DNA of 36,954 bases from Clostridia bacterium (GTDB lineage: Bacteria > Bacillota > Clostridia > Oscillospirales > CAG-272): assembly GCA_017556745.1 (NCBI GenBank), contig JAFYMF010000020.1, forward strand, positions 1 through 36,954, read 5' to 3'. Under the pieces are notes generated by a model that was not told the DNA's origin, did not search any database, and saw only the letters and a list, made by a program, of their open reading frames with translations. A program made the translations under genes and the position numbers. This document shows positions 15,536 through 23,843 of the stretch, piece by piece; position 1 is the stretch's first letter; every line of letters begins with the position of its first letter.

Positions 15536-17278
15536 ATGAGAAAAATATTATTGCTTTCAATATTTGTATTGATTATGCTGTTTTCCATGGCGTGTGGAGG
15601 TACAGACGTGTCTGCGGATGACCCTGTGGATACCGATGATACCACCCCCGTGATAGAAGACGCAGATATAAATGCTGACAGTATTAGGGTAAGCTCTGTT
15701 TTGGGTCTTAATGAGCAGATCTGCATCAACATATTAAAACCTGATAGCGGCGAATATGCCGTATCATACAGAGAGACAGGGACAGAGAATTTTATTTCCG
15801 TAGATAAAGAGCTTGTTTTAGATGACGGCGATATGCTGAAGTGTTATATCCTAGGACTCAAAAAGGGTGTATATGACGTAAGGATCGAGACAGGCTCAGG
15901 AGAGGGTCTGTCTCGCATGACAGTACATGGTATCGACGTTGAGAGACAGGACCGTTCCGGATATGCTCACTTTGGCCGTGAAGAGGGAATTGGCGGTTAT
16001 AATAACGATGGAACGGTAAAAGACGGTGCAAAGATACTTTATGTTTCCAATGAAACAAAAAATACCGTAACCATGGAAATTGGCGGTACTACATACACCG
16101 GTCTTGCTGCAATACTTGAGGCAAATCAGCATATGGAAGAACCGCTTATTGTGCGTGTTCTCGATACAATCGTCACAAATCAGTGGAACTCCAAGGAAGG
16201 ATCGCCGAGTCCGGAGGATTATACCTCGGATTATTACAGTATAGGAGAGGCTTTCTCTGGTGAGTACGGCGAAAATCTCATTGGACTCCCGGCACCTATT
16301 TTTGCTGAACAGATTTACGAATATGTAACCACCGCCGATGGAATTACGCTTCTGAGTGTAATGGACGGAGAAACTATCTACGAGCGCGCACTTAACACTA
16401 TTTTAATTGAAAACACTAAAGATATAACTATAGAAGGCGTTGGAGAAAATGCAGGTTTTTGCCAGATTGGAATAAATTTTTTATATTCTGATTCTATTGA
16501 AATCAAAAATCTTACGTTTTCCGATTATCCCGCAGACGGTTTAGGTCTTCAAGCCTACCAGTCGCAAGGGGACACGATAGTTCACGGCTGGTATTGGATC
16601 CATAATAATACCTTTAATGTCGGGTGTCAGACTTGGAACGGATGGGGTGGGCCTCAGGACTCAGACGGCGATGAGGCTGTTTCCATAGCCGACGTCAGAA
16701 ACGTCACACTGTCTTACAATGAGTTTTACCAAACAGGAAAGTCAATGATCTTCGGCGGTTGGGAGTATGATGCATGTATGAATTTTTCTCTACACCACAA
16801 TCATTACCGCGAAGCTGAACAAAGACTTCCATTGAGCCGTAATTCAAATATACACAGTTATAATAACTATTTTGATAACTGTTGGCGAGGACTTAGTCCG
16901 AGAACGAGCTCTTACGTGTTCAGTGAAGCAAATTACTTTGAAAATGTTGACTCTCCCTTTTACGGAGATTCCGGTACAGAGACGTTCGGTGCAGTAAAAT
17001 CCTGGAATGAAATTTATTATGAATGCGGTGACATTGAATTTTCTGAAGTTGTTATAGCGTCTGACCGTGAAGAGTACGTCGAAAATACTTGTATGCCGGA
17101 AGAAGGAACCGATTGTTCAAAATTCGATATCGATTCTGCGCTATTCTACTATGATGCAGATAACAAATGTTCTGACGTAGAGTTTATGCTTGACCCAAAG
17201 GATATACCGGAGCTTATTCCAAAATATGCAGGTGCAGGATCACTTGCGAGAATTGACGATCCCGATACCGCGGAATAA
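15536..17278 (+). CDS. Pectate lyase-like (PL1 family) lipoprotein, array copy 3
   Basis: The 580-residue protein has a lipoprotein signal (SMAC, Cys20), a fibronectin-like domain and a PL1 beta-helix. The catalytic triad positions Lys402, Arg430 and Arg435 are kept. The EF-hand-like loop at 375-386 (DSDGDEAVSIAD) has Asp at 1, 3, 5 and 12 but Ser at 9, so one of the two expected calcium ligands (Asp379 kept, Ser383 changed) is altered. The gene lies only 73 bases after copy 2 with no terminator between. The usual GAAAGG is missing; the nearest purine box, GAGAGG, is about 16 bases from the ATG, so initiation may be weak or depend on read-through from copy 2. A terminator follows. Confidence 0.84.
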   Translation: MRKILLLSIFVLIMLFSMACGGTDVSADDPVDTDDTTPVIEDADINADSIRVSSVLGLNEQICINILKPDSGEYAVSYRETGTENFISVDKELVLDDGDMLKCYILGLKKGVYDVRIETGSGEGLSRMTVHGIDVERQDRSGYAHFGREEGIGGYNNDGTVKDGAKILYVSNETKNTVTMEIGGTTYTGLAAILEANQHMEEPLIVRVLDTIVTNQWNSKEGSPSPEDYTSDYYSIGEAFSGEYGENLIGLPAPIFAEQIYEYVTTADGITLLSVMDGETIYERALNTILIENTKDITIEGVGENAGFCQIGINFLYSDSIEIKNLTFSDYPADGLGLQAYQSQGDTIVHGWYWIHNNTFNVGCQTWNGWGGPQDSDGDEAVSIADVRNVTLSYNEFYQTGKSMIFGGWEYDACMNFSLHHNHYREAEQRLPLSRNSNIHSYNNYFDNCWRGLSPRTSSYVFSEANYFENVDSPFYGDSGTETFGAVKSWNEIYYECGDIEFSEVVIASDREEYVENTCMPEEGTDCSKFDIDSALFYYDADNKCSDVEFMLDPKDIPELIPKYAGAGSLARIDDPDTAE

Positions 17279-17305
17279 AACTTCAAAAACGATATCAACT
17301 TGATC

Positions 17306-17345
17306 AAAAAGGAGCTTTACAAAATAATTTGCAAGGCTCCTTTTT
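17306..17345 (+). terminator. Terminator after array copy 3
   Basis: AAAAAGGAGC (17306-17315) pairs with GCTCCTTTTT (17336-17345) around a 20-base loop. Part of the loop region recurs at 28004-28021. Confidence 0.88.
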
Positions 17346-17423
17346 ATAACATGAGCAGCTGACCGTGTTGATATTAGCTTAGGATAAAACCTTCAAGCTC
17401 CGTGCTGAAAGGAAAAAGAGATT

Positions 17424-19160
17424 ATGAAAAAAATATTATTTTCTTTGATGTTCATCATGATGTTACTTATTTTCGTTGCATGTGGAAACGAAAATGTAAC
17501 CGTTGATTCTCCTTTGGATAACGATGATAGCACTTCTTTAACGGAAGATGCAGACGTAAATGCTGATAAGATTTGTATAAGCTCTGTTTTGGGGCTTAAC
17601 GAGCAGATATATGTCAGCTTGCTTAGGCCCGCTGACGGTGACTGTACTGTATCGTATAAAGAAATGGGAGCTGAAGACTTTACCGCCATTGATAAGGAGC
17701 TTATAATTGATGACGGAGATATACTTAACTGTTATATCCTTGGCCTCAAAAAGGGTGTTTACGATGTAAGAATAGAGATAGGTGAGGGAGAAAACTTTGC
17801 CCGTGCTACAGTATCAGGTATTGACGTAGAGAAACAAGACCGTTCAGGATATGCTCATTTTCAGAGAGAAGAGGGAATCGGCGGTTATAATAACGACGGT
17901 ACTGTAAAAGAGAACGCCAAGATTATTTATGTATCAAACGAAACAAAAAACACAGTAACTCTTGACGTAAATGGCACTACATATACCGGTCTTGTTGCTA
18001 TCCTGCAGGCCAAGGAGCAAATGGAAGAGCCGCTCATTGTCCGTGTTCTTGACAGGATATCTTCCAATCAGTTTAAGCCTGAATATAAGCTTCCGGCTAA
18101 CGGCAACGAAATCACAGACGAATATCTTAAAGACTTGTTTGCTAGTGACATAGGTGAGAATCTTGCAGGTCTGCCGGTGGTCTACCAAGGTAAGTTATTA
18201 GACAAGGATTATGAATATGTAACTACTCCTGACGGTATTGAGCTTGTAAAGGAAATAGAGGAAAAATCTCCTTATATTGACTATGATATTTGGGGTACGA
18301 CCGGTGTTATATCGATGTTGAACACAAAAGATGTAACAATTGAGGGTGTAGGGAGTAAGGCCGGTTTTTTCCAAGTGACTTTTTATTTTGAACACTGTAA
18401 TTCCATTGATATAAGTAATTTGACCTTTTCTGAATATTCCGAACATGCTTTGGATTTTCTGTCAGGCGGTAGGACTCAGGAGGAATGCACGTCCAATGGG
18501 TGGTATTGGGTTCACAACAATACATTCAATCACGGACAAAACTACTGGGATAAAGATTATCCAAAGTCAATTTGTATGCGCAATATGAGAAATGCTACCC
18601 TTTCTTATAATAAGTTTTTAAATCAAGACAAGGTTGTATTGTTTGGCGGTTGGGAATACGATTATCAGTTAAATGTAACGCTTCATCATAATTATTATCT
18701 GAATTGCAGTCAAAGAACTCCTCTCAGCAGAGAGTCTAATATACACAATTATAATAATTACATCGCAGATTGCTCAAGAGGCCCCAGTCCGAGAACATCC
18801 ACTTACTTATTCAGTGAAGCAAATTACTTCGAGAATGTAGGTGAGGCGTATTACGTTTCCGGTACTGAGACCTGGGGTGCTGTAAAGTCGTGGGGTGACA
18901 TATATTTCAACTGCGATGAGACCGAAAAAATTACCATGGTAACTGCAAGAGACGAGGTAGTTGAGAATGATTGTTCTCCCGACGGTATAACAGATTATTC
19001 AAAATTTGATACTGATCCGGCTCTGTTTTATTACGATGATGAAAATAAATGTTCTGATGTAGAGCTTATGCTTGAAGCAAAGGACGTACCGGAATTTGTT
19101 TCTAAGCACGCAGGTGCAGGAATACTTACAAGAATGGATTTTCCGGTTGTTGCGGAATAA
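17424..19160 (+). CDS. PL1-like lipoprotein with altered calcium site, array copy 4
   Basis: The 578-residue protein has a lipobox FVAC (Cys20), a fibronectin-like domain, the DRSGYAHF junction and a PL1 beta-helix. Lys403, Arg431 and Arg436 of the catalytic set are kept (NQDKVV, SQRTPLSR). The positions expected to hold the two acidic calcium ligands are Pro380 and Cys384, and the EF-hand-like loop is replaced by a shorter KDYPKSICMRN segment. Copies 4 and 5 share GGRTxEECTS, GWEYDYQLNVTLHHN and the SSNQF segment, so they are the closest pair in the array. Calcium-independent activity, a different substrate or binding-only function are all possible. GAAAGG lies 12 bases before the ATG. Confidence 0.84.
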   Translation: MKKILFSLMFIMMLLIFVACGNENVTVDSPLDNDDSTSLTEDADVNADKICISSVLGLNEQIYVSLLRPADGDCTVSYKEMGAEDFTAIDKELIIDDGDILNCYILGLKKGVYDVRIEIGEGENFARATVSGIDVEKQDRSGYAHFQREEGIGGYNNDGTVKENAKIIYVSNETKNTVTLDVNGTTYTGLVAILQAKEQMEEPLIVRVLDRISSNQFKPEYKLPANGNEITDEYLKDLFASDIGENLAGLPVVYQGKLLDKDYEYVTTPDGIELVKEIEEKSPYIDYDIWGTTGVISMLNTKDVTIEGVGSKAGFFQVTFYFEHCNSIDISNLTFSEYSEHALDFLSGGRTQEECTSNGWYWVHNNTFNHGQNYWDKDYPKSICMRNMRNATLSYNKFLNQDKVVLFGGWEYDYQLNVTLHHNYYLNCSQRTPLSRESNIHNYNNYIADCSRGPSPRTSTYLFSEANYFENVGEAYYVSGTETWGAVKSWGDIYFNCDETEKITMVTARDEVVENDCSPDGITDYSKFDTDPALFYYDDENKCSDVELMLEAKDVPEFVSKHAGAGILTRMDFPVVAE

Positions 19161-19242
19161 AATCTAAAATCGGTATCGATTTAAAATGTTGATATTTGTT
19201 TAGATGAAATGTTTCCAAGTTTTTATTGAAAGGGAAAAAGGC

Positions 19243-20970
19243 ATGAAAAAAATATTATTGTTTTCGGTATTCATTTTTGTACTGCTGTTTTCCGCGGCGT
19301 GCGGAGAAGAGAATACGTCGGTAGATATTCCTGAGGATACCAATAGTATTGTTGCAGATACAGAAAATGCGGATGTAAATATCGATAAAATCCGTATTGA
19401 CACCATTTCCGGACTTAATGAGCAGATATATATCAGAATGTTCAAGCCTGATAGCGGTGACTGTGCTGTATCATACAAAGAGATAGGATCCGATGAATTT
19501 ACTGTCATTGATAAGGAACTCATAATTGATGACGGAAATATGCTTAACTGTTATATTCTCGGACTTAAAAAGGGTGTTTACGATGTCAGGATAGAGACAG
19601 GTGAGGGCGAAAATTTCGCTCGTGTTACTGCCTCGGGTATTGACGTAGAAAAGCAGGATCGTTCAGGATATGCTCATTTTCAGAGAGAAGAGGGAATCGG
19701 TGGTTACAACAACGACGGTACGGTAAAAGAGAATGCAAAGATTCTTTATCTTACCAATGAAAATAAAAACACTGTGACTCTTGATATTGGCGGTACGACT
19801 TATACAGGTCTTTTTGATATTCTTGCGGCAAAGGAACAAATGGAAGAACCGCTTATCATTCGTGTTCTTGATCGTATATCCTCAAATCAGTTTAGAGCCG
19901 ATTGTGAGATGCCAACCGACTATAACAATATTACTGATGAATATCTCAAAAGCTTGTTTGACAACAGCTTTGGTGAGAACCTTGCAGGTGTGCCGGTAAC
20001 GTATCAGGTCATGTCACTAAACAAGCAGTATGAATACGTAACCACTCCCGACGGCATTGAGTTTGTAAAGGAAATAGAAGGTGGCGCATCCTATGAATTT
20101 TTTGGTTGGACCGGCGTTATATCAATGATGAACGCAAAGGATGTGACCATTGAGGGTGTGGGTACCGATGCTGGGTTCTACCAGTTGACTTTCTATTTCG
20201 GATATTGTAATTCAATCGAGATAAAGAATTTGACGTTTTCTCAGTATCCTGCTAATGCTTTAGATTTTCAGTCAGGTGGCCGTACTAAAGAGGAATGTAC
20301 GTCTGATGGTTGGTATTGGATTCACAATAATACCTTTAATTCCGGTATAAACTATTGGCAGAAAGGCATTGAAAAGTCGGTTTGTCTGCGTAATATGAGA
20401 AATGCCACGATCTCTTACAATAAGTTCTATAACCAAGACAAGGTTGTGTTGATTGCCGGTTGGGAATACGATTATCAGTTAAACGTAACGTTGCATCACA
20501 ATTTTTATCTGAATTGCGGTCAAAGAACACCTCTGAGCAGAGAGACCAATATACACAATTACAATAACTATGTCTTAGATTGCGCAAGAGGTCTCAGTCC
20601 CAGAACATTTACTTACGTGTTTAGTGAGGCAAATTACTTTGAGAACATTGATGAGACGTATTATTTCTCGGAAACAGAAACCCACGGTACAATAAAGTCT
20701 TGGGGTGATATATACGTTAATTGCAATGATACAGAATATGCTGCCGTAGTAGATACAAGAGATGCGATTGTTGAGAACATATGTTCCCCAGACGGTATAA
20801 CCGATTGTTCAAAATTTGATACAGACCCCGAGCTGTTCTACTACGATGCAGAGAGTAAATGCACAGACGTTGAGCTTATGCATGAAGCAAAGGACGTCCC
20901 CGAATTTGTACCTAAGCACGCAGGTGCAGGAATTTTAAAAAGAGTGGATTTCCCTGATACTATGGAATAA
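19243..20970 (+). CDS. PL1-like lipoprotein with altered calcium site, array copy 5
   Basis: The start is set at the ATG at 19243, preceded by GAAAGGGAAAAAGG and beginning a normal lipoprotein signal (SAAC, Cys20). An in-frame ATG at 19204 would add 13 residues ahead of the signal and has no binding site. The 575-residue protein is most like copy 4. Catalytic positions Lys400, Arg428 and Arg433 are kept. Expected calcium positions are Glu377 and Cys381, and the Asp-rich loop is absent. The segment GGWEYD reads AGWEYD. The gene is 82 bases after copy 4 with no clear terminator, so the two may form one transcript. Confidence 0.84.
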   Translation: MKKILLFSVFIFVLLFSAACGEENTSVDIPEDTNSIVADTENADVNIDKIRIDTISGLNEQIYIRMFKPDSGDCAVSYKEIGSDEFTVIDKELIIDDGNMLNCYILGLKKGVYDVRIETGEGENFARVTASGIDVEKQDRSGYAHFQREEGIGGYNNDGTVKENAKILYLTNENKNTVTLDIGGTTYTGLFDILAAKEQMEEPLIIRVLDRISSNQFRADCEMPTDYNNITDEYLKSLFDNSFGENLAGVPVTYQVMSLNKQYEYVTTPDGIEFVKEIEGGASYEFFGWTGVISMMNAKDVTIEGVGTDAGFYQLTFYFGYCNSIEIKNLTFSQYPANALDFQSGGRTKEECTSDGWYWIHNNTFNSGINYWQKGIEKSVCLRNMRNATISYNKFYNQDKVVLIAGWEYDYQLNVTLHHNFYLNCGQRTPLSRETNIHNYNNYVLDCARGLSPRTFTYVFSEANYFENIDETYYFSETETHGTIKSWGDIYVNCNDTEYAAVVDTRDAIVENICSPDGITDCSKFDTDPELFYYDAESKCTDVELMHEAKDVPEFVPKHAGAGILKRVDFPDTME

Positions 20971-21109
20971 AATCTAAATCGGTATCTACTTAGTCTTTAC
21001 AAAATGATTTGAAGGGTTGCGTTTACGTAATCTAAAAAACTTATTTTACTTTGATAATGGTTAAGTATAATATTTATTTCCAAACTTTATATCGGAAAGG
21101 AAATGGGTT

Positions 21110-22837
21110 ATGAAAAAAATATTGTTGTTTTCGGTAATTATCTTTACGCTGTTGTTTTCTTCGGCATGCGGAGCGAGAGATACATCGGTAGATATTTCCG
21201 ATAATACCGATAACGCAGATAATATTGTTACAGATATTGAGGATGCGGATGTTAATACCGATAAAATATGTATTGATGCTATACATGGTCTTAATGAACA
21301 GATAAATATCAGTATGTTTAAGCCTGACAGTGGCGATTGTGTTGTGTCATACAAAGCAGCCGGTGCCGATGAATTTACGGTCATTGATAAGGAACTTATA
21401 ATTGATGACGGTAATATGCTCAACTGTTATATTATCGGCTTAAAAAAAGGTATTTATGACGTAAGAATAGAGACAGGTAATGGAGAAAACTTTGCTCGTG
21501 CTACCATTTCAGGTATTGACGTTGAAAAACAAGATCGTTCCGGTTATGCTCATTTCAAGAGAGAAGAGGGTATCGGCGGTTACAACAATGATGGTACTGT
21601 AAAAGAGAATGCAAAAATTATTTATCTTACCAACGAAAACAAAAACACAATAACTCTCGATATAAATGGTACGACTTATACCGGCCTTGTTCAGATACTT
21701 CAGGCTAATGAAACTATGACCGAGCCACTTATCATCCGTGTGCTTGACACGATAACAACAAATCAGTGGAAACCCATAGAAAAAGGTCCGAGAGTATCCG
21801 ACTATTCCGTAATTGAGGATGATTATTTCATAAAAGAGTTTTCAGATCAGTACGGCGAAAACATTATCGGTCTTCCGATAACTATCAGTACTTCACAAGT
21901 TGATAAGCAGTATTTGTATACTACAACTGCCGACGGTATCGTCCTTTCTCAGGTGATAGAAGGTGAAGGCAATACCTATGACGGTTGTTCTATGAATATG
22001 ATAGATGTTAATAATGCCGGCAACATAACCATAGAAGGTGTTGGTCCGAGAGCCGGATTTTTCCAGTTTGGTATATGGTTCCATTATTCTGATTCTATAG
22101 AAGTCAGAAATCTTACGGTTGAACAGTATCCTGTTGACGGATTAGGCTTCTATGCTTTTGGCAAGGTTGATCAGCATGGAGGATACTGGATTCACAATAA
22201 TACGTTTAAGGCCGGATGTAATAGTTGGGGCGAAGGCGATGTGGATGGAGATGAGCCTATAGATCTTGCCGATGTAAATCATGTGACATTTTCTTATAAT
22301 AAATTTTATCAAACGGGAAAGACAATGCTTCTCGGTGGTTGGGAATATGATGCGTGTCTGAATGTTACATTTCATCACAATTATTATCAGGAGTGTTATC
22401 AAAGATTACCTTTAAGCAGAAACTCCAATATACACAATTATAATAATTACTACGAGGACTGTGCCAGAGGTCTAAGTCCAAGAAGTAATTCTTATGTTTT
22501 CGGTGAATCAAACTATTTTAAAGGTGTCGGAGAGACGTATTATATATCAGGTACAGAGACCTGGGGTGCTGTAAAGTCATGGAATGAAATTTATTATGAG
22601 TGTAGAAATACCGAAATTGTCACAGTAGTTTCTGAACGTGAGGAATATGTTGAAAACACCTGTAAACCTGACGAAATAACGGATTATTCAAAATTTGACA
22701 GTGATCCCGAGTTGTTCTATTATGATGTTGAAAACAAGTGCAGTGACGTTGAAATAATGCATACTGCAGAAGAAGTCCCCGAATTTGTTAAAAAGCATGC
22801 CGGTGCAGGGGTTAATGTAAGAGTTGATATAGAGTAA
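21110..22837 (+). CDS. Pectate lyase-like (PL1 family) lipoprotein, array copy 6
   Basis: The 575-residue protein has a lipobox SSAC (Cys20), an Asp-rich linker, a fibronectin-like domain and a PL1 beta-helix. All catalytic positions are kept (Lys404, Arg432, Arg437). Both acidic calcium positions are present (Asp381, Asp385), inside an EF-hand-like loop at 377-388 with Asp at 1, 3, 5, 9 and 12. With copy 1 it is therefore the best candidate for an active lyase. GGAAAGG precedes the ATG, and a TATAAT at 21066-21071 lies upstream with a poor -35. A decayed terminator-like sequence and then a perfect 16-bp hairpin end the array. Confidence 0.85.
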   Translation: MKKILLFSVIIFTLLFSSACGARDTSVDISDNTDNADNIVTDIEDADVNTDKICIDAIHGLNEQINISMFKPDSGDCVVSYKAAGADEFTVIDKELIIDDGNMLNCYIIGLKKGIYDVRIETGNGENFARATISGIDVEKQDRSGYAHFKREEGIGGYNNDGTVKENAKIIYLTNENKNTITLDINGTTYTGLVQILQANETMTEPLIIRVLDTITTNQWKPIEKGPRVSDYSVIEDDYFIKEFSDQYGENIIGLPITISTSQVDKQYLYTTTADGIVLSQVIEGEGNTYDGCSMNMIDVNNAGNITIEGVGPRAGFFQFGIWFHYSDSIEVRNLTVEQYPVDGLGFYAFGKVDQHGGYWIHNNTFKAGCNSWGEGDVDGDEPIDLADVNHVTFSYNKFYQTGKTMLLGGWEYDACLNVTFHHNYYQECYQRLPLSRNSNIHNYNNYYEDCARGLSPRSNSYVFGESNYFKGVGETYYISGTETWGAVKSWNEIYYECRNTEIVTVVSEREEYVENTCKPDEITDYSKFDSDPELFYYDVENKCSDVEIMHTAEEVPEFVKKHAGAGVNVRVDIE

Positions 22838-22905
22838 AAACTACTATCCTTACAATATGAGCATAAAAAAGAGCTTCGCATTTTGGCAGGGCTTCATAAA
22901 ATAGT

Positions 22906-22945
22906 TAATCCTCCCTATGAGAAATCTCATAGGGAGGATTATTTT
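22906..22945. terminator. Strong hairpin terminator at the end of the lyase array
   Basis: A perfect 16-bp stem (22906-22921 with 22926-22941) closes on an AAAT loop and is followed by TTTT. It is the strongest hairpin in the window and isolates the array from the convergent GNAT gene. Confidence 0.88.
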
Positions 22946-22974
22946 GCATTGGTGCGGTTCAAAAGCGCATATAA

Positions 22975-23005
22975 CGCACTACACCGAAAGGTGTATAGAA
23001 GTGCG
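22975..23005. other. Structured element between the array and the GNAT gene
   Basis: CGCACT pairs with AGTGCG and ACACC with GGTGT around a GAAA tetraloop; a five-base bulge (ATAGA) lies on one side. It sits 36 bases past the GNAT stop on the minus strand, but without a clear T-tail, so its role as a terminator is uncertain. Confidence 0.4.
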
Positions 23006-23041
23006 CCCTTATTTCTGCCGGACAGGTTGTTCATTCTATTC

Positions 23042-23668
23042 TTACTTAGTCAATATATGCCAAATATCGTTTCCAACAAAGCCGCATCTTCGATATAGCA
23101 TTTCAGGCGATGTTGGGTTGTTTACTTTGCCAGATACTGTTGCAAAATCCGCAATGCCCGTCATTCGTTTTAAGAGGTTATTAACGATTAGCTGCCCAAT
23201 TCCTCTTCCTCTATAAGCAGGTATGACCTGTATCCATTCCAGAATTCCCTCATGTATTTCTTTGTCAAAGTCGGCAATACCGCACCCTGCTATACATGAG
23301 GCTGCGGTATCAACAGCATAAATCCATAGCGCTTGGCAAAACACCTCTGTTTGGGTATAGCTATTAAGTTGTTCAAACGTGACTGACATATCAGTATACG
23401 ATTGATTGATGACATCAACAAAAAGTGGAATGTCATCATACTTGGCCGTGACGATCGATATATTATCTAATTCTACAGACTGGACATCCAATAAATTATG
23501 ATAAAGTCTGAAGTACGGCTCATCATGATAATCTTTGTACTTTTCTTCTACATAGCAAGAATCATGAACAATACACATGTTTTCAGGGATACGTATATGC
23601 TTGTTCTTCCAATACGGAATTGATAAAGTACCACATGGATTTTCTTTGTAAACTTCCATTATCCCCAT
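23042..23668 (-). CDS. GNAT-family N-acetyltransferase
   Basis: The start is placed at the ATG at 23668, because GAAAGGAG lies 7 to 8 bases upstream; a longer frame to 23719 lacks a binding site. The 208-residue protein begins with MGIMEVYKENPCGTLSIPYWK, a conserved leader of a Clostridial GNAT group. The acetyltransferase domain lies in the C-terminal half, where WIQVIPAYRGRGIGQLIVNNLL is the acetyl-CoA loop (R-x-x-G-x-G). The closing NPTSPEMLYRRCGF segment is typical. The acceptor is unknown. It has its own promoter at 23728-23756. Confidence 0.87.
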   Translation of the reverse strand: MGIMEVYKENPCGTLSIPYWKNKHIRIPENMCIVHDSCYVEEKYKDYHDEPYFRLYHNLLDVQSVELDNISIVTAKYDDIPLFVDVINQSYTDMSVTFEQLNSYTQTEVFCQALWIYAVDTAASCIAGCGIADFDKEIHEGILEWIQVIPAYRGRGIGQLIVNNLLKRMTGIADFATVSGKVNNPTSPEMLYRRCGFVGNDIWHILTK

Positions 23669-23727
23669 TGCCGCATCTCCTTTCAGTAAGCAAAACACCG
23701 TTGTATTCAGCGTATCCAACCAAATTT

Positions 23728-23756
23728 ATTATATCACATGGCTATCATGTACACAA
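23728..23756 (-). promoter_or_regulatory. Promoter of the GNAT gene
   Basis: On the minus strand TTGTGT (23756-23751) and TATAAT (23733-23728) are separated by 17 bases, with TGA just before the -10 box. Confidence 0.7.
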
Positions 23757-23758
23757 GA

Positions 23759-23791
23759 ACAGTCCCCGGCAGGGCACTCTGCCGGGACTGT
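23759..23791. terminator. GC-rich hairpin after secF
   Basis: ACAGTCCCCGGCAG pairs with CTGCCGGGACTGT (13 bp with one bulged C) around GGCACT. It lies between the secF stop and the GNAT promoter. The following bases are only moderately T-rich, so it is a likely but not classical terminator. Confidence 0.55.
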
Positions 23792-23843
23792 AACTGTTTT
23801 ACAAGCACCCGACTTTCGCGAAGCTCTTTTGATGTTTTAATTG

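Noticed and set aside
17424..17440. A7 run after ATG in array and SGNH genes as a phase-variation tract
   Set aside because: The run ATGAAAAAAAT is short and explained by Lys-Lys-Ile codons of signal peptides and first strands. No out-of-frame copies are seen.
19204..19242. N-terminal extension of array copy 5
   Set aside because: The 13 extra residues precede the lipoprotein signal, have no ribosome binding site and are absent from the other five copies.
22860..23041. Riboswitch or CRISPR repeat at the hairpins after the array
   Set aside because: There are only two unrelated hairpins, no regular spacing and no downstream gene in the right direction.
23100..23260. Plus-strand frames over the GNAT gene
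   Set aside because: They are shadows of the minus-strand GNAT gene, which has the conserved acetyl-CoA loop and its own binding site.
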